In this document: positions 9,076 through 18,590 of the stretch, piece by piece
How the letters are laid out: every line of letters starts with the position of its first letter
Numbering within the stretch: position 1 is the first letter of the stretch
Assembly (NCBI GenBank): GCA_021413845.1
Contig: JAIOPP010000075.1
Span: 62,001-126,000 of the forward strand
Source: Planctomycetia bacterium
GTDB lineage: Bacteria > Planctomycetota > Planctomycetia > Pirellulales > PNKZ01
Reading direction: 5' to 3'
Length of the DNA: 64,000 bases
Notes under the pieces: model-generated
Database searches by the model: none
The model's input: the letters and a program-made list of their open reading frames with translations, nothing else
Told to the model about the DNA's origin: nothing
Made by a program: the position numbers and the translations under genes

Positions 9076-9771
9076 TTAGAAGTGCGAGTCCATCCCCAAT
9101 CGCATCTTGAGTTCTTCGAACTGCTGGAAGTAGTAGTCGCTCGACGAGTGGACATGCTCCGCTTCGGTGATGAACTTCATCTTCTCGTTCGGATACACGT
9201 CGCGCTCGCGGAAGATCGTTTCGTAATCTCCCAGGTTGTCGCCGTAGACGATCAGCAGTTTGTGCTCGTCGAATTGAACCTCTTGCGGAATGTTCGGATT
9301 CAGCACGGCGATGCCGGTGCAACCGTCGTTGAGCAAGAGATCTTCGTAGTCGTACAGAATGCTCTTGAGCACCGGCAAGTCGATATGCTCGCGGTAGAGA
9401 TCCGTGTGACCTTTGTTGTTTCTGTGATGGCTCGTTTCCAGCACGACGTCGACTTCGATCCCGAGCGGATCAAGCAAGTTCATGAACAGCTCGAAGACGT
9501 CGTCGTTCGAGGCGGCACCCATCAGCACCGGCACCGACGCTTTGTTTTCCGCGTCGTTGTAGACATCGTGACGATAGCCTTGCGTCGGCACGACTTGCAG
9601 GTCGAACGAGGGCCGAACGGCGTCGGTCAGCACGAACTGGCCGTAGCGGACGACGCCGAGATGGGCCTCGAGCACGTCGTCGGCAACCCGTTCGAAGCTG
9701 CTGCCCGTATTCGGAAGGGTTTGTTGCCCCTCGCGAAATACGTTCTTAAAAAATCGCTTAATGAATCCCAT
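9076..9771 (-). CDS. Soluble hypothetical protein, 231 residues
   Basis: No domain is recognised. The protein is acidic, has no signal peptide or membrane helix, and looks well folded with regular alpha/beta alternation; the N-terminal 20 residues are basic and hydrophobic (GFIKRFFKNVF). An Asp- and His-rich middle part (ETSHHRNNKGHTDLYREH) could bind metal, but this is only an impression. The start ATG at 9771 is preferred over GTG 9786. The gene ends at the bidirectional terminator and has an unusually long empty region upstream. Confidence 0.7.
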   Translation of the reverse strand: MGFIKRFFKNVFREGQQTLPNTGSSFERVADDVLEAHLGVVRYGQFVLTDAVRPSFDLQVVPTQGYRHDVYNDAENKASVPVLMGAASNDDVFELFMNLLDPLGIEVDVVLETSHHRNNKGHTDLYREHIDLPVLKSILYDYEDLLLNDGCTGIAVLNPNIPQEVQFDEHKLLIVYGDNLGDYETIFRERDVYPNEKMKFITEAEHVHSSSDYYFQQFEELKMRLGMDSHF

Positions 9772-10552
9772 GGAAGTTTGCTTCACCCTTACTGCTGCGA
9801 TGTGCGGCTCGTGCGACGGCGATGGTCCTTTACCACGTCCGAGCCTAGGCCCCGAACAACCCTAGGTTACGCTTCGTTTCACGGTCGGGATTTCGTCTCG
9901 ACTACGGCATTACGTCATGGCTTCGTATTCGGCAGAATCGTTACCGTCGGTAGCAAATCTCGAACCGACCCATCCTCTTGAGCGGCTTCGTATCGTCTTT
10001 CGTCTTCCGAAGTTGCAACCGATCGCCGCTTAGTCGGGCCCAGGCGGGAAGCGAGCCAAGCGCATGAGCGCTTAGCCGAGAACCCATGGCACCCCGTCGG
10101 GAGGCCGTGAGTTCGATTTCCACTCAGGCATTTCTAAGAACCGCAGCCCGCATCGCACTTACTTTTTAGTCTAGCACCGTGCTAGCAATACGAACCACGG
10201 GCGACCCTATTTCACACGCATTCCGGCGCTGGGTCGTCGCGACAATCGCGGCTTTCGATTCACTTTGCCGGCGGTGGTATGCCTGGGCGGAATCAGCCGT
10301 TGCCGTCGACATAAGCTGTCGATGTGGGAACGATCGCCTCACCGTCTTGCGGCACCAACCGGCGGACCGTCCCATGTCCTTACACTTGATACGCAAGACA
10401 CTTAACGAGCGTTCGCGCGACCTCGATGATTTTTCCGGCGGCGTCGAGCAGGGAGCGCGTTTGGTATATGATTCCGAGTCGGTGGGGAGTGCCGGGGCCG
10501 TCGGTGTAGTCCGATTTCCAGGCTCTTTCGCCGTACGGTCGTTGTCGAAACC
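9772..10552. other. Long gap without a convincing gene
   Basis: About 780 bases separate two divergent genes. Open frames exist on both strands but their translations are Arg-rich and without domains, so I treat them as shadows. Small signals seen are a perfect 6-bp hairpin (arms 10058-10063 and 10068-10073), a short stretch at 10100-10120 that resembles a tRNA T-arm without a tRNA around it, and an odd-centred palindrome CTAGCACCGTGCTAG at 10171-10185 followed, on the minus strand, by an A/T-rich patch. The palindrome could be an operator. Confidence 0.5.
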
Positions 10553-12202
10553 ATGTCGAAACTTCTGCCTCTTCCGAAAGAGTCCGTTATGGCGTCGTCG
10601 TCTGTGTTGCGCTGTGCCGCTTTGCTGTTCTTGGTCGCCGCCGCATCGGCCGGCGGCTGCGATAGTAAACCTCGCCATGCAGGGAATCCCGGGGCGGCGA
10701 ACGGATCAGCGACTTCTCAGCCTGATCGATCGACAACCAGCCGTGACACGGCCGGCGCTTCCGGAGCCGACAACGCCGAAGCCGCGGAGCAGTTTCGCGA
10801 TGTCTGGGAATCGCACTATCTTCAGGGCACGAAGATCGGTCACGCTCGAACTTCCTATTCGCATGCCAAGCTCGAGGGCGAGCCGGTCGTAAAAATCGAG
10901 CAACAAGGTCGGGTTTCGGTTCTCCGGCTCGGGCAGCAAGTCGAGCAGGTGATGCGCGAAGTGAGTTGGGAAACCACGGCCGGCGAAGTCCGCCGTTTCG
11001 AGAACATGGTACTGCTCGGCGATTCTCCGCAGATCACGCGCGGCGTCGTCCAAGGAGATCAGGCGGTGCTCACGTTGCACACGGGCGATAAAACGACGAA
11101 GCAGACCATCGCTTGGCCGGCCGGCACGCTCGGCCCGTTCGGCATCCCCGACGCCCTTCTGCGCAGCCCGATGAAGCCGGGCGAGAAGCGCGAACTCGCG
11201 GCGTTTCTTCCCGTGTTCAATCGCATCGCCAAAGTCTCGCTGACGGCGCGGCAGCGAGAGTCGACGCTCGTCGGACGAGTCCAGCGCGAGTTGCTCAAGA
11301 TCGATGCGCTTGCCCTCATCGATGAAGCGACGAAGTTGAATTCGATCGTCTGGACGGACGAGCAAGGGAACGTCGTGAAAAGCGAATTTCCCGAACTAGG
11401 CCACGTCACGATCCAGACGACCGCGGCCGGAGCCGTCGCAAAAGACGATTCAGGCCTTCCACCGGTCGACCTCGGCACGTCGACGATGGTGAAGCTCGCG
11501 GCCCCATTCACGGGCGCTCATGAGAAGACGACTGTGCGCTATCGTGTGACGCTTAAAGGAGGCGATCCCAGTGCGTCGTTTCCTAATAGCGAAAGCCAAA
11601 CGGTGAAGAAACTCGCCGACGGCGCAGCCGAAGTGACGGTCGTTGCGATTCGCCCGGAGAGCCCTTCACCGGCAGGCTTCACTTCTCGCCCGCCGAGCGA
11701 TGCCGACCGCCTTCCTAATTCGCTGGTTCAGAGCGACGACGCGCTCGTCGTCAGCATGGCGCGCAACGGTGTCGGCGAAGAACAAGACCCTTGGCTGAAA
11801 GCCCGACGCCTGGAAGCGTTCGTCCGGGGCAAAATGCGCACGACCGAATTCAGCCCGGCGTTCGGCACTGCGGTCGACACCGCACGCACGCTGACGGGCG
11901 ACTGCACGGAGTTCGCGGTCTTACTCTGCGCTTTGCTTCGCGCAAGCGGAATCCCTGCCCGCGGCGCGATCGGCTTAGTCTACGTCGACCGCGATCAAGC
12001 GTTCGTCTATCACATGTGGACCGAAGCCTTCATCGCCGGCCGTTGGATCCCGCTCGATGCCACGCGCGGCGCCGGAGGGACGAGCGCCGCGTATCTGAAG
12101 ATCGCCGATATGGCCTTCGATGGGACGGATCCCTATTCCGGCATGATGGCGATCTTCGGCATCGTCGGCCGCCTCGGCATCGAAGTGCTGGAAGCGAAGT
12201 AA
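10553..12202 (+). CDS. Lipoprotein with C-terminal transglutaminase-like domain
   Basis: The 549-residue protein begins with a lipoprotein-type signal (hydrophobic ALLFLVAAASAGGC). A large N-terminal region of beta character is followed by a transglutaminase-like fold with the full catalytic triad: Cys451 in GDCTEF, His487 in YHMWTE and Asp502 in PLDATRG. Such proteins are thiol peptidases or amide-cleaving enzymes rather than true cross-linkers; the substrate is unknown, and a cell-surface location is inferred from the signal. ATG 10589 (MASSSV) is an equally plausible start and would give a shorter, more typical signal. It converges with mgtE 24 bases downstream. Confidence 0.85.
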   Translation: MSKLLPLPKESVMASSSVLRCAALLFLVAAASAGGCDSKPRHAGNPGAANGSATSQPDRSTTSRDTAGASGADNAEAAEQFRDVWESHYLQGTKIGHARTSYSHAKLEGEPVVKIEQQGRVSVLRLGQQVEQVMREVSWETTAGEVRRFENMVLLGDSPQITRGVVQGDQAVLTLHTGDKTTKQTIAWPAGTLGPFGIPDALLRSPMKPGEKRELAAFLPVFNRIAKVSLTARQRESTLVGRVQRELLKIDALALIDEATKLNSIVWTDEQGNVVKSEFPELGHVTIQTTAAGAVAKDDSGLPPVDLGTSTMVKLAAPFTGAHEKTTVRYRVTLKGGDPSASFPNSESQTVKKLADGAAEVTVVAIRPESPSPAGFTSRPPSDADRLPNSLVQSDDALVVSMARNGVGEEQDPWLKARRLEAFVRGKMRTTEFSPAFGTAVDTARTLTGDCTEFAVLLCALLRASGIPARGAIGLVYVDRDQAFVYHMWTEAFIAGRWIPLDATRGAGGTSAAYLKIADMAFDGTDPYSGMMAIFGIVGRLGIEVLEAK

Positions 12203-12225
12203 CGGCTGCTCGATCCCGAGCGGCG

Positions 12226-13590
12226 TTACATCAGAATCCACTGCGCCAGCGCGAAGTACGTGACGATGCCCGTCACGTCGACTAAGCTCGCGACGACGGG
12301 ATTCGACATCAACGCCGGGTCGAGCCCCGCCCGTTTCAAAAGCAGCGGCGCGAGCGCACCGACTAAGTTCCCGCAAATCACGACGACGCTGACTGCCAAA
12401 CCGATCGTGTAGCCGAGAAACATCAAATCGCCGCGGGGAAAGGTTTCGTGCGGTGTGAGCATCGCGCGCAGAAAGCCCATCGCGCCGAGCCCGAGCCCGA
12501 GCGAGGTCCCCATCAAGATTTCTTTCCGCAATACGAGCAGCCAATCGCGCGGGGTCAACTCGCCGAGCGCCATCGCGCGGGTAATCAGCGTCGCCGATTG
12601 CGATCCGCAGTTTCCGCCGGCGGAAACGATCAGGGGCACGAATAACACCAAGGCCGGAATTTTTTCGAAGACGTCGTCGAATTGAGTCAGGGCCCAGGTC
12701 GTAAGAAACCCGGCGACGAACAAGATCGAAAGCCAGAGCCCGCGGTTCAGCAAAAGACTGACGAACGACGACTCTAAGTAGCTATTTTCGAGCGGCCCGA
12801 CGCCGCCCAAACGATGCACGTCTTCCGTCGCCGCTTCGACGATCACGTCGATCACGTCGTCATGCGTGACGATGCCGACGAGACGATGATCTTGATCGAC
12901 GACGGGGAGCGCGAGCATATCGTATTCGGCGAGCTTCGCGGCCGTCGCTTCGCGATCGTCGTCGACGTTCGCATAAACGCAATCTTCCTGCATGATGTCG
13001 GCCACGCGACGATGCGCCGGGGCGATAATCAAGTCCTTAAGCGAAACGAAACCTTTCAGGTGCCGTTCTTCGTCGACGACGTAACAGTAATAGATCGTTT
13101 CCCGATCCGGCGCAACGTGCCGTAACCGTTCGATCGCCGCCGCGGCCGTTTCGTCGGCGGGGATCGTCGCATAGTCGCTCGTCATCACGGCGCCGGTCGT
13201 GCCGTCGGCATAAGACTGCAGCCGACGAATATCTTCTCGTTCGGCCCGCGCGAGCAGTTGGAAGATGTGATCGGTTCGTTCGTGCGGAATGCGCGTCATC
13301 AAATCAGCGCGTTCGTCGTGCGACATGTACGTGATCAGAGCCGCGAGGTCGTGATCGTCCATGCGCTCGGCCACCCCCTCTTGGAGCGGCTTCTCGAGGT
13401 AGTCGAAAATCGCGGCGCGATCTCGTCCTGCCAGCAGGCCGAGAACGAAATGGACTTCCTCGGGCTCAAGATCGTCGAGCAATTCCGCGGCGTCGACCGG
13501 ATGGTGGCCGCTGAAGAAATCACGCAATCCTTCTTCGTCGCGCTCGGCGACGAATTCTCGCAGATCGGGAGCTAAAAGTGGATTGCGCAT
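12226..13590 (-). CDS. mgtE: Magnesium transporter MgtE
   Basis: MgtE is a gated Mg2+ channel. The 454-residue protein has the cytosolic N domain (residues 1-125, with the LEPEE helix region), a pair of CBS domains (about 130-250; MTSDYATIPADET and EYDMLALPVVDQD) that sense cytosolic Mg2+, and five membrane helices including the pore signature SAGGNCGSQSATL. Residues of the N and CBS domains are acidic as expected. The ATG at 13590 gives a standard start; the frame is open to 13683 but the extra residues are Arg-rich and atypical. Confidence 0.94.
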   Translation of the reverse strand: MRNPLLAPDLREFVAERDEEGLRDFFSGHHPVDAAELLDDLEPEEVHFVLGLLAGRDRAAIFDYLEKPLQEGVAERMDDHDLAALITYMSHDERADLMTRIPHERTDHIFQLLARAEREDIRRLQSYADGTTGAVMTSDYATIPADETAAAAIERLRHVAPDRETIYYCYVVDEERHLKGFVSLKDLIIAPAHRRVADIMQEDCVYANVDDDREATAAKLAEYDMLALPVVDQDHRLVGIVTHDDVIDVIVEAATEDVHRLGGVGPLENSYLESSFVSLLLNRGLWLSILFVAGFLTTWALTQFDDVFEKIPALVLFVPLIVSAGGNCGSQSATLITRAMALGELTPRDWLLVLRKEILMGTSLGLGLGAMGFLRAMLTPHETFPRGDLMFLGYTIGLAVSVVVICGNLVGALAPLLLKRAGLDPALMSNPVVASLVDVTGIVTYFALAQWILM

Positions 13591-13760
13591 GCGAGACCGG
13601 CCACGTGATCGGAAGCGAAGACCGCGTCGAACGGCGGCCGGCGACGACGTCGCAACATCGTCTCCGTTCAAGATACTTGGCAAGCCCCGTCCTCGCCAGT
13701 GGCTGGAACGACTGCGCGAATTATGAGCGCCTCGTTCGAACGCTCGCTTCGAGCCTCGCC

Positions 13761-15044
13761 TTACTCAACCTGATAGAGGCGCCCTTCGGCAAGACACTCG
13801 CCGAGCTTGCGATAGATTTCCACTAAGCGCTCACGGCTCCGGTGCGTATCCCAGCCGCGCAAAATGCGCCGCGCAAGCGGGCCCTGTTCGAGCAGCAGAT
13901 GCCAAGCTTCGCGAAACGGTTCGACATCGCGCGGGGCGTCGTGTCGTACGAGGTCGTCGATCAAATGCCGCCAGAGTGCGCCGGCCGTCGTCGGGGCGCT
14001 CGTCTCAAGACCGAATTGTCGGAGGAATTCGAGGTCTTGGATAACCGCTTGCTCGCCGTCGCGTGTGACGGCATCGAGAATCCGTTCGAGCGGTTCGACC
14101 TCCCAGGCCCGTTGCCGAGCCGAGTCGGTCCAGCGTTCGTTCACGAGCCGCTTCAGCACGCCGACGATCGCCGCCAGCACGGCCAGATCGGCGGCCGGAC
14201 ATTCCTGAACGTCGAGCAGACGAATCTCGATCGCGCTCCGCTCGAAGCGGGCGATCGCCCCTCGGCCGTTGAGCCATTCGTGGCGCAGAATTCCTTGCGG
14301 ATCCAGCGTTTGCACGTCGTCGTACATTCGTTGCAGAATTTCGCGACGGTAATCTTCTTCGGTGTAAACCGGTTCGGGAATGACGCGGCCTGCGATCGAG
14401 GGGATCCGCCGCGAGTTGTTGCGATACATCGTGAGCCGCGTATCGAGCGACCCGGACGATCGATCTTCGATGATCGGCGACGAAGCGGCCAGCGCAGGCA
14501 TGATCGGCAACAGCAAGCGAACGGCGGCATGCAACCTGCCGAACTCCTCGTCGCCGGTAAACGGTAGGTTGAGATGCACACTTTGCAGGTTCGACCAACC
14601 GTGCCCTTGGCAATTGAAGATCCGGTTGAACATTGTGTAGACCTGGCTGTATTGGTGCGGCCAGATCTTCGTTTCGTTGAGCGGATCCATCCAAGGATGC
14701 ATGGCTGTCGGCAGGAGTTGCCCGCCGAGCGGCGAAAGCCAAGCATTCAATTTGCGTACGTTTGTTTGAAACGCTTGCACCTGCGCAGCCAGCGACGTGG
14801 CCGGCCCGGTCGTCTTGAGCTCGATGACGTGCGCCGTCATTTCATTCGACGCCGAGATATCGCCGAGCGTGACGTCGGAAACGAATTCGTCTCCGCCCGA
14901 GGCTTTGCGCAACAGCACGTCCGCCGCCGTCATGACGTTCAACGTGCGCTGATGCACGACCATGTATTCGAGTTCGACGCCGTAAGCGTCGAACAGGTGC
15001 AGCGCTCGGGCGGGAGATGCGGGAATCGTCGAAGAAGCCATCAT
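13761..15044 (-). CDS. Glutamate-cysteine ligase family protein (GCS2 type)
   Basis: The 427-residue protein matches the GCS2/YbdK group of ATP-grasp-like carboxylate-amine ligases: the N-terminal GVELEYMVV motif binds metal and substrate, and the region containing SNLQSVHLNLPF and RNNSRRIP matches the core of the fold. Members ligate glutamate to an amino group, but the exact substrate of this subgroup is not known and need not be cysteine. It follows pyrC on the same strand after 90 bases that hold an inverted repeat, so co-transcription is uncertain. Two adjacent ATG codons (15044, 15041) make the start ambiguous by one residue. Confidence 0.8.
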   Translation of the reverse strand: MMASSTIPASPARALHLFDAYGVELEYMVVHQRTLNVMTAADVLLRKASGGDEFVSDVTLGDISASNEMTAHVIELKTTGPATSLAAQVQAFQTNVRKLNAWLSPLGGQLLPTAMHPWMDPLNETKIWPHQYSQVYTMFNRIFNCQGHGWSNLQSVHLNLPFTGDEEFGRLHAAVRLLLPIMPALAASSPIIEDRSSGSLDTRLTMYRNNSRRIPSIAGRVIPEPVYTEEDYRREILQRMYDDVQTLDPQGILRHEWLNGRGAIARFERSAIEIRLLDVQECPAADLAVLAAIVGVLKRLVNERWTDSARQRAWEVEPLERILDAVTRDGEQAVIQDLEFLRQFGLETSAPTTAGALWRHLIDDLVRHDAPRDVEPFREAWHLLLEQGPLARRILRGWDTHRSRERLVEIYRKLGECLAEGRLYQVE

Positions 15045-15056
15045 GGCGACTTTGTA

Positions 15057-15127
15057 GGGGTCAGAGGTCAGGGGTCGGAGGGAAGAAACGTCGATGGGTT
15101 CTCATCTGCCCCCCGACCTCTGACCCT
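15057..15127. repeat. Pyrimidine/purine-rich intergenic inverted repeat
   Basis: Between pyrC and the GCS2 gene the plus strand has a GGGGTCAGAGGTCAGGGG tract at 15057-15078 and the complementary CCCCCCGACCTCTGACCCT at 15109-15127, able to form an imperfect stem with a loop of about 30 bases. The same words (GACCTCTGACCC, CCGACCCCT) recur in front of mcsA (28466-28500) and hisC (32278-32301), so it belongs to a dispersed intergenic family. It may end pyrC transcripts, but there is no U-tract. Confidence 0.6.
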
Positions 15128-15134
15128 CGTAATT

Positions 15135-16412
15135 TCACAATTGATAGCGAACTTTACCGGCGACGATCGTCGTCACGGCTCGGCCGGTCAGTTCCCAGCC
15201 GCCGAACGGACTATTCTTGCTCTTCGATTTGAACTGGTCGACGTCGACCGTCCAGCGGCAACTCGGGTCGATGATCGTCACGTCGGCATCGGCACCGACG
15301 GCGAGCGTTCCTTTGTCGATCCCCAAGATCCTGGCCGGATTGATCGTCAGCTTTCGGATCGCTTGTTCCCAATTCAAATGGCCCGGCTCGATCAACTGCG
15401 TGATCGTCAGCGGCAGGCAAGTCTCTAGGCCGACGATGCCGAACGGCGCGATGTCGAGTTCCTGCATCTTCTTCTCGAGCGCATGGGGCGCGTGATCGGT
15501 GCAGATGACGTCGATCGTGTCGTCGATCAAGCCTTCCAGGCAAGCGTCGACGTCGCCGCGGCTTCGCAGCGGAGGGCTCATCTTGTAGTTCGAGTCGAAC
15601 GTGCGCATGCTCTCGTCGGTGAGCGTGAAATGGTGCGGGCAAATCTCCGTCGTCACCCGTACGCCGAGTTTTTTGGCGCGGCGAATCAGTTCGACCCCGC
15701 CCGAAGTCGATACGTGCATCACATGCACGCGTCCTCCGGTGGCTTCCGAGAGTGCGATGTCGCGGCCGACCATCACGTCTTCCGCCGCCGAAGGCATGCC
15801 CGGCAGCCCGAGCAACATCGAGACGAACCCTTCATGCATCACCGCTCCGCCGCGCGTCAACTCGAGAACTTCGGCGTGGTTTAAGATCGGCTTGTCGAAC
15901 ATTCCGCAGTATTCCAAAGCACGACGCATCAACTCGGCGTCGAAGACCGGAGCGCCGTCGTCGCTGAATGCCACGGCTCCCGCTTCGACCAGTTGCCCGA
16001 TCTCAGCGAGTTCCTTTCCTTCCCGATTCTTGCTCACGCACGCCACGACGAACACGTTGCAATGGCCGGCGCGGGCCGCTTGATGTTGAATAAATTCGAC
16101 GGTCGCTTGCGTGTCGATCGGCGGCACGGTGTTCGGGATGCAAGCGATCGAAGTGAAGCCGCCCGCGGCTGCCGAAGCCGTGCCGGTGGCGATCGTTTCG
16201 TCTTCTTCGCGTCCCGGCTCGCGCAAATGCACGTGCATATCGATCAGGCCGGGCGTGACGATCTTGCCTGTCGCATCGATCACGGTATCGAACTCGCTCG
16301 GCGCAACGTCGAACGCCGCGACCTTGCCGTCGCGCAGTAAGACGCTGGTAACCCGATCGAGGTTTTGACTCGGGTCGATGATGCGGCCGTTTTGAATCAA
16401 GATCGAAGACAT
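15135..16412 (-). CDS. pyrC: Dihydroorotase
   Basis: Class I dihydroorotase closes N-carbamoyl-aspartate to dihydroorotate, step three of pyrimidine synthesis. The 425-residue protein shows the zinc-binding DMHVHLREPG near residue 60, the further His ligands in LNHAE and MHVSTSGG, and the catalytic Asp region in CTDHAPHA. It lies 70 bases downstream of pyrB on the same strand, in the usual pyrB-pyrC order. Such paired class I enzymes can form a complex with aspartate transcarbamoylase; here the catalytic residues are present, so it is not the inactive pseudo-DHOase form. Confidence 0.95.
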   Translation of the reverse strand: MSSILIQNGRIIDPSQNLDRVTSVLLRDGKVAAFDVAPSEFDTVIDATGKIVTPGLIDMHVHLREPGREEDETIATGTASAAAGGFTSIACIPNTVPPIDTQATVEFIQHQAARAGHCNVFVVACVSKNREGKELAEIGQLVEAGAVAFSDDGAPVFDAELMRRALEYCGMFDKPILNHAEVLELTRGGAVMHEGFVSMLLGLPGMPSAAEDVMVGRDIALSEATGGRVHVMHVSTSGGVELIRRAKKLGVRVTTEICPHHFTLTDESMRTFDSNYKMSPPLRSRGDVDACLEGLIDDTIDVICTDHAPHALEKKMQELDIAPFGIVGLETCLPLTITQLIEPGHLNWEQAIRKLTINPARILGIDKGTLAVGADADVTIIDPSCRWTVDVDQFKSKSKNSPFGGWELTGRAVTTIVAGKVRYQL

Positions 16413-16482
16413 AAGGAGAGCAATGACTGATGACTAAGGTCTAATGACGAACGCAGGCGAGCTTCGGAAGTTTTCGGCGAGT

Positions 16483-17454
16483 TCATTCTTGTTCGCGGAC
16501 CGCTACTCCGCACACGAGCCAGAGCACGGCCATACGGACGGCGAGACCGTTCGTGACTTGTTCGAGAATCACCGAGTGGGGGCCGTCGGCGACGTCGGTC
16601 GTCACTTCGACGCCCCGGTTGATCGGGCCCGGTGCGAGAATGAGCACTCCGTCTTTAGCGCGCTCGATCCGCTGTTTGTTCATCGCATAAAGATGGGCAT
16701 ACTCGCGCACCGAAGGAAACGGCCGAGTCGACTGACGCTCGAATTGAATCCGGAGCAGATTCAACACATCGCAACGAGGCAGAATCTCATCGAGATTGTG
16801 CGACACTTCGACCCCCAACTCCCGCCACATCGGTGAAACGAGCGTGGCCGGTCCGCACAAGATCACGTTTGCGCCGAGCTTCTTCAAGCCCCAAATGTTC
16901 GAGCGGGCGGTGCGACTGAATTGAATGTCGCCGACCAGTGCGACGGTCAGGCCGGCCAAGGTGCCGCGCCGTTGGCGAATCGTGAGAATGTCGAGCAAGC
17001 CTTGCGTCGGATGCTCGTGAGCGCCGTCGCCGGCGTTGATGATGGCCGCGCGCAGGTTATTCGAAAGCAGATGAGGCGTGCCGGGGGTTCGATGTCGGCA
17101 GACGACGACGTCGACTCCCATGGCTTCGATATTCTTCGCCGTGTCGATCAGGGTTTCTCCCTTCGACAGGCTGGAACTCCCGGAAGCGAAATCGACCGTG
17201 TCCCCCCCGAGGCGCCGCATCGCCAACGAAAAGCTGATGCGGGTCCGCGTCGAATTTTCGAAAAACAAATTGGCGCAGGTTCGCCCGGCGAGCACCGAAA
17301 TCTTCTTCGTGCAGTTCTCCGTGGCTTCTTTGAACATCTCCGCCGCGTCGAGCACGATGTTCAATTCTTCGGTCGTGAGAGATTCGAGCCCGAGCAGATG
17401 TCGCTGCGTCCAGGCTGCCGGAATAGTTCCGATATCGGTCACATCGAGGCTCAT
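16483..17454 (-). CDS. pyrB: Aspartate carbamoyltransferase catalytic subunit
   Basis: PyrB condenses carbamoyl phosphate with aspartate, the first committed step of pyrimidine synthesis. The carbamoyl-phosphate motif [10 protein letters not shown] and the HPTQGLLD motif are intact, as is the aspartate-side GPINRGVE. From the ATG at 17454 it has 323 residues, the normal size, with GGAG about eight bases upstream. The open frame to 17805 lies opposite the diguanylate cyclase gene and is not coding. No regulatory subunit (pyrI) is present. It is the first gene of a pyrB-pyrC unit. Confidence 0.95.
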   Translation of the reverse strand: MSLDVTDIGTIPAAWTQRHLLGLESLTTEELNIVLDAAEMFKEATENCTKKISVLAGRTCANLFFENSTRTRISFSLAMRRLGGDTVDFASGSSSLSKGETLIDTAKNIEAMGVDVVVCRHRTPGTPHLLSNNLRAAIINAGDGAHEHPTQGLLDILTIRQRRGTLAGLTVALVGDIQFSRTARSNIWGLKKLGANVILCGPATLVSPMWRELGVEVSHNLDEILPRCDVLNLLRIQFERQSTRPFPSVREYAHLYAMNKQRIERAKDGVLILAPGPINRGVEVTTDVADGPHSVILEQVTNGLAVRMAVLWLVCGVAVREQE

Positions 17455-17580
17455 AAGCAGGGCTCCGCGCAGCGGCTCAAGCGGGTCGGTATTTCGTTCA
17501 CGCGATTGTAACAGTCGTACCCTCGCTCGCAAGCGAAGGAATCGCGCTCGGTAAACTCCGCCCACCGCTTTTTTGTAAGC

Positions 17581-17586
17581 TATAAT
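17581..17586 (+). promoter_or_regulatory. Candidate -10 element for a leaderless transcript
   Basis: A perfect TATAAT lies six bases before the ATG of the diguanylate cyclase gene at 17593, so a transcript from it would start at or next to the start codon, giving a leaderless mRNA. No good -35 is seen at the expected distance. Confidence 0.4.
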
Positions 17587-17592
17587 CGAGCT

Positions 17593-18561
17593 ATGTCTAC
17601 TGAGATGACGGCGGTTGCCGAAAACATGAATCCGACCACGCCCGCTGCGGCGATTCTCGTTTGGATCGATGATGCCGAATTGCAACGGCGCGTCCTCGCG
17701 GTTTCGGGAAGAATCGGAGCGCTGCGCATCGCCGGGGTCGAGGAACTGCTGGCGGAGTTCTGCGAAGCCGCGGTCGTCGTGGTCGACGAAGCGACCCGTT
17801 CGCAACTAGCCGAGCTCGTAGCGACTAACTCGCTCCCTTATGCCGTCGCGACCGTATGCCTTGGCGACGATGCTGGATCGCCGGAAGCGGAAGCTTCGAT
17901 CCTTGCGGAAAGTTTCGGGGCCGATTCGCCCGTCGATGTTTATTTGCCGCTCGATGCGTCCGACGGCGAGTTGCTTCGTGCGCTCCGTTCGACACGCGAG
18001 ATCGCCGGGCTTCGTGCCCGCTTGCGACAAGTTCATTTGCTCGGCGGGGAATGGGCTCGGCTGGCCGCGACCGATCCGCTGACGGAGTTGCCGAACCGGC
18101 GCGGTTGGAACGACTTGTTCACGCGGCTCGTCGAACGCTCGGCGCGCGACGCCGTGCCGCTATGCGTAGCGATCGTCGATCTCGACGAATTCAAACGTGC
18201 CAACGACGAAGAAGGACATGCCGTCGGCGATGACGTGCTGCGAGCCGTGGCCGAGGCCTTTCGTTCGACCGTTCGGGCCGGAGACTTTTGTGCCCGACTC
18301 GGCGGTGATGAATTCGGTTTGCTATTGTCGGGCATGCCGGAAGCGAATGCCGAACAAGCGTTCGGACGGATTCGCAGCGCCGCGACGAAGCTACTTGTCG
18401 AGCGCGGCTTGCCGGCCGTGACGTGCAGCTTCGGCTATGCGATGGCGACCTCGCCTGAGGACTATTCGGTGGAAGGCTTGTTCGAAGCGGCCGACGCGGC
18501 GCTACGACAAGCGAAGCGCGAGGGTCGCAATCGGGTCCACGGCGGCACCTCGTCGCTCTAA
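17593..18561 (+). CDS. Diguanylate cyclase with degenerate N-terminal receiver-like domain
   Basis: The C-terminal GGDEF domain makes cyclic di-GMP from two GTP. It has an intact [12 protein letters not shown] signature and, five residues earlier, an RAGD inhibitory site (RxxD), so product feedback is likely. Residues 20-130 look like a Rossmann-type receiver domain ([15 protein letters not shown]) but without the clear Asp/Lys phosphorylation set, so it may be a pseudo-receiver. The 322-residue protein has no membrane helix. No Shine-Dalgarno site precedes the ATG, but a TATAAT box six bases upstream suggests a leaderless message. An HD-GYP protein for the opposite reaction is encoded at 23688-24902. 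Confidence 0.87.
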   Translation: MSTEMTAVAENMNPTTPAAAILVWIDDAELQRRVLAVSGRIGALRIAGVEELLAEFCEAAVVVVDEATRSQLAELVATNSLPYAVATVCLGDDAGSPEAEASILAESFGADSPVDVYLPLDASDGELLRALRSTREIAGLRARLRQVHLLGGEWARLAATDPLTELPNRRGWNDLFTRLVERSARDAVPLCVAIVDLDEFKRANDEEGHAVGDDVLRAVAEAFRSTVRAGDFCARLGGDEFGLLLSGMPEANAEQAFGRIRSAATKLLVERGLPAVTCSFGYAMATSPEDYSVEGLFEAADAALRQAKREGRNRVHGGTSSL

Positions 18562-18590
18562 CGCAAGACGCAGCGAAGTCGCATCGATCG

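Noticed and set aside
10078-10128. tRNA-like patch with GTTCGATT
   Set aside because: No anticodon stem or matching acceptor arm could be drawn; the T-stem itself has a mismatch.
10179-10892. 237-residue plus-strand open frame
   Set aside because: Arg-rich without motifs and overlaps the start of the transglutaminase gene.
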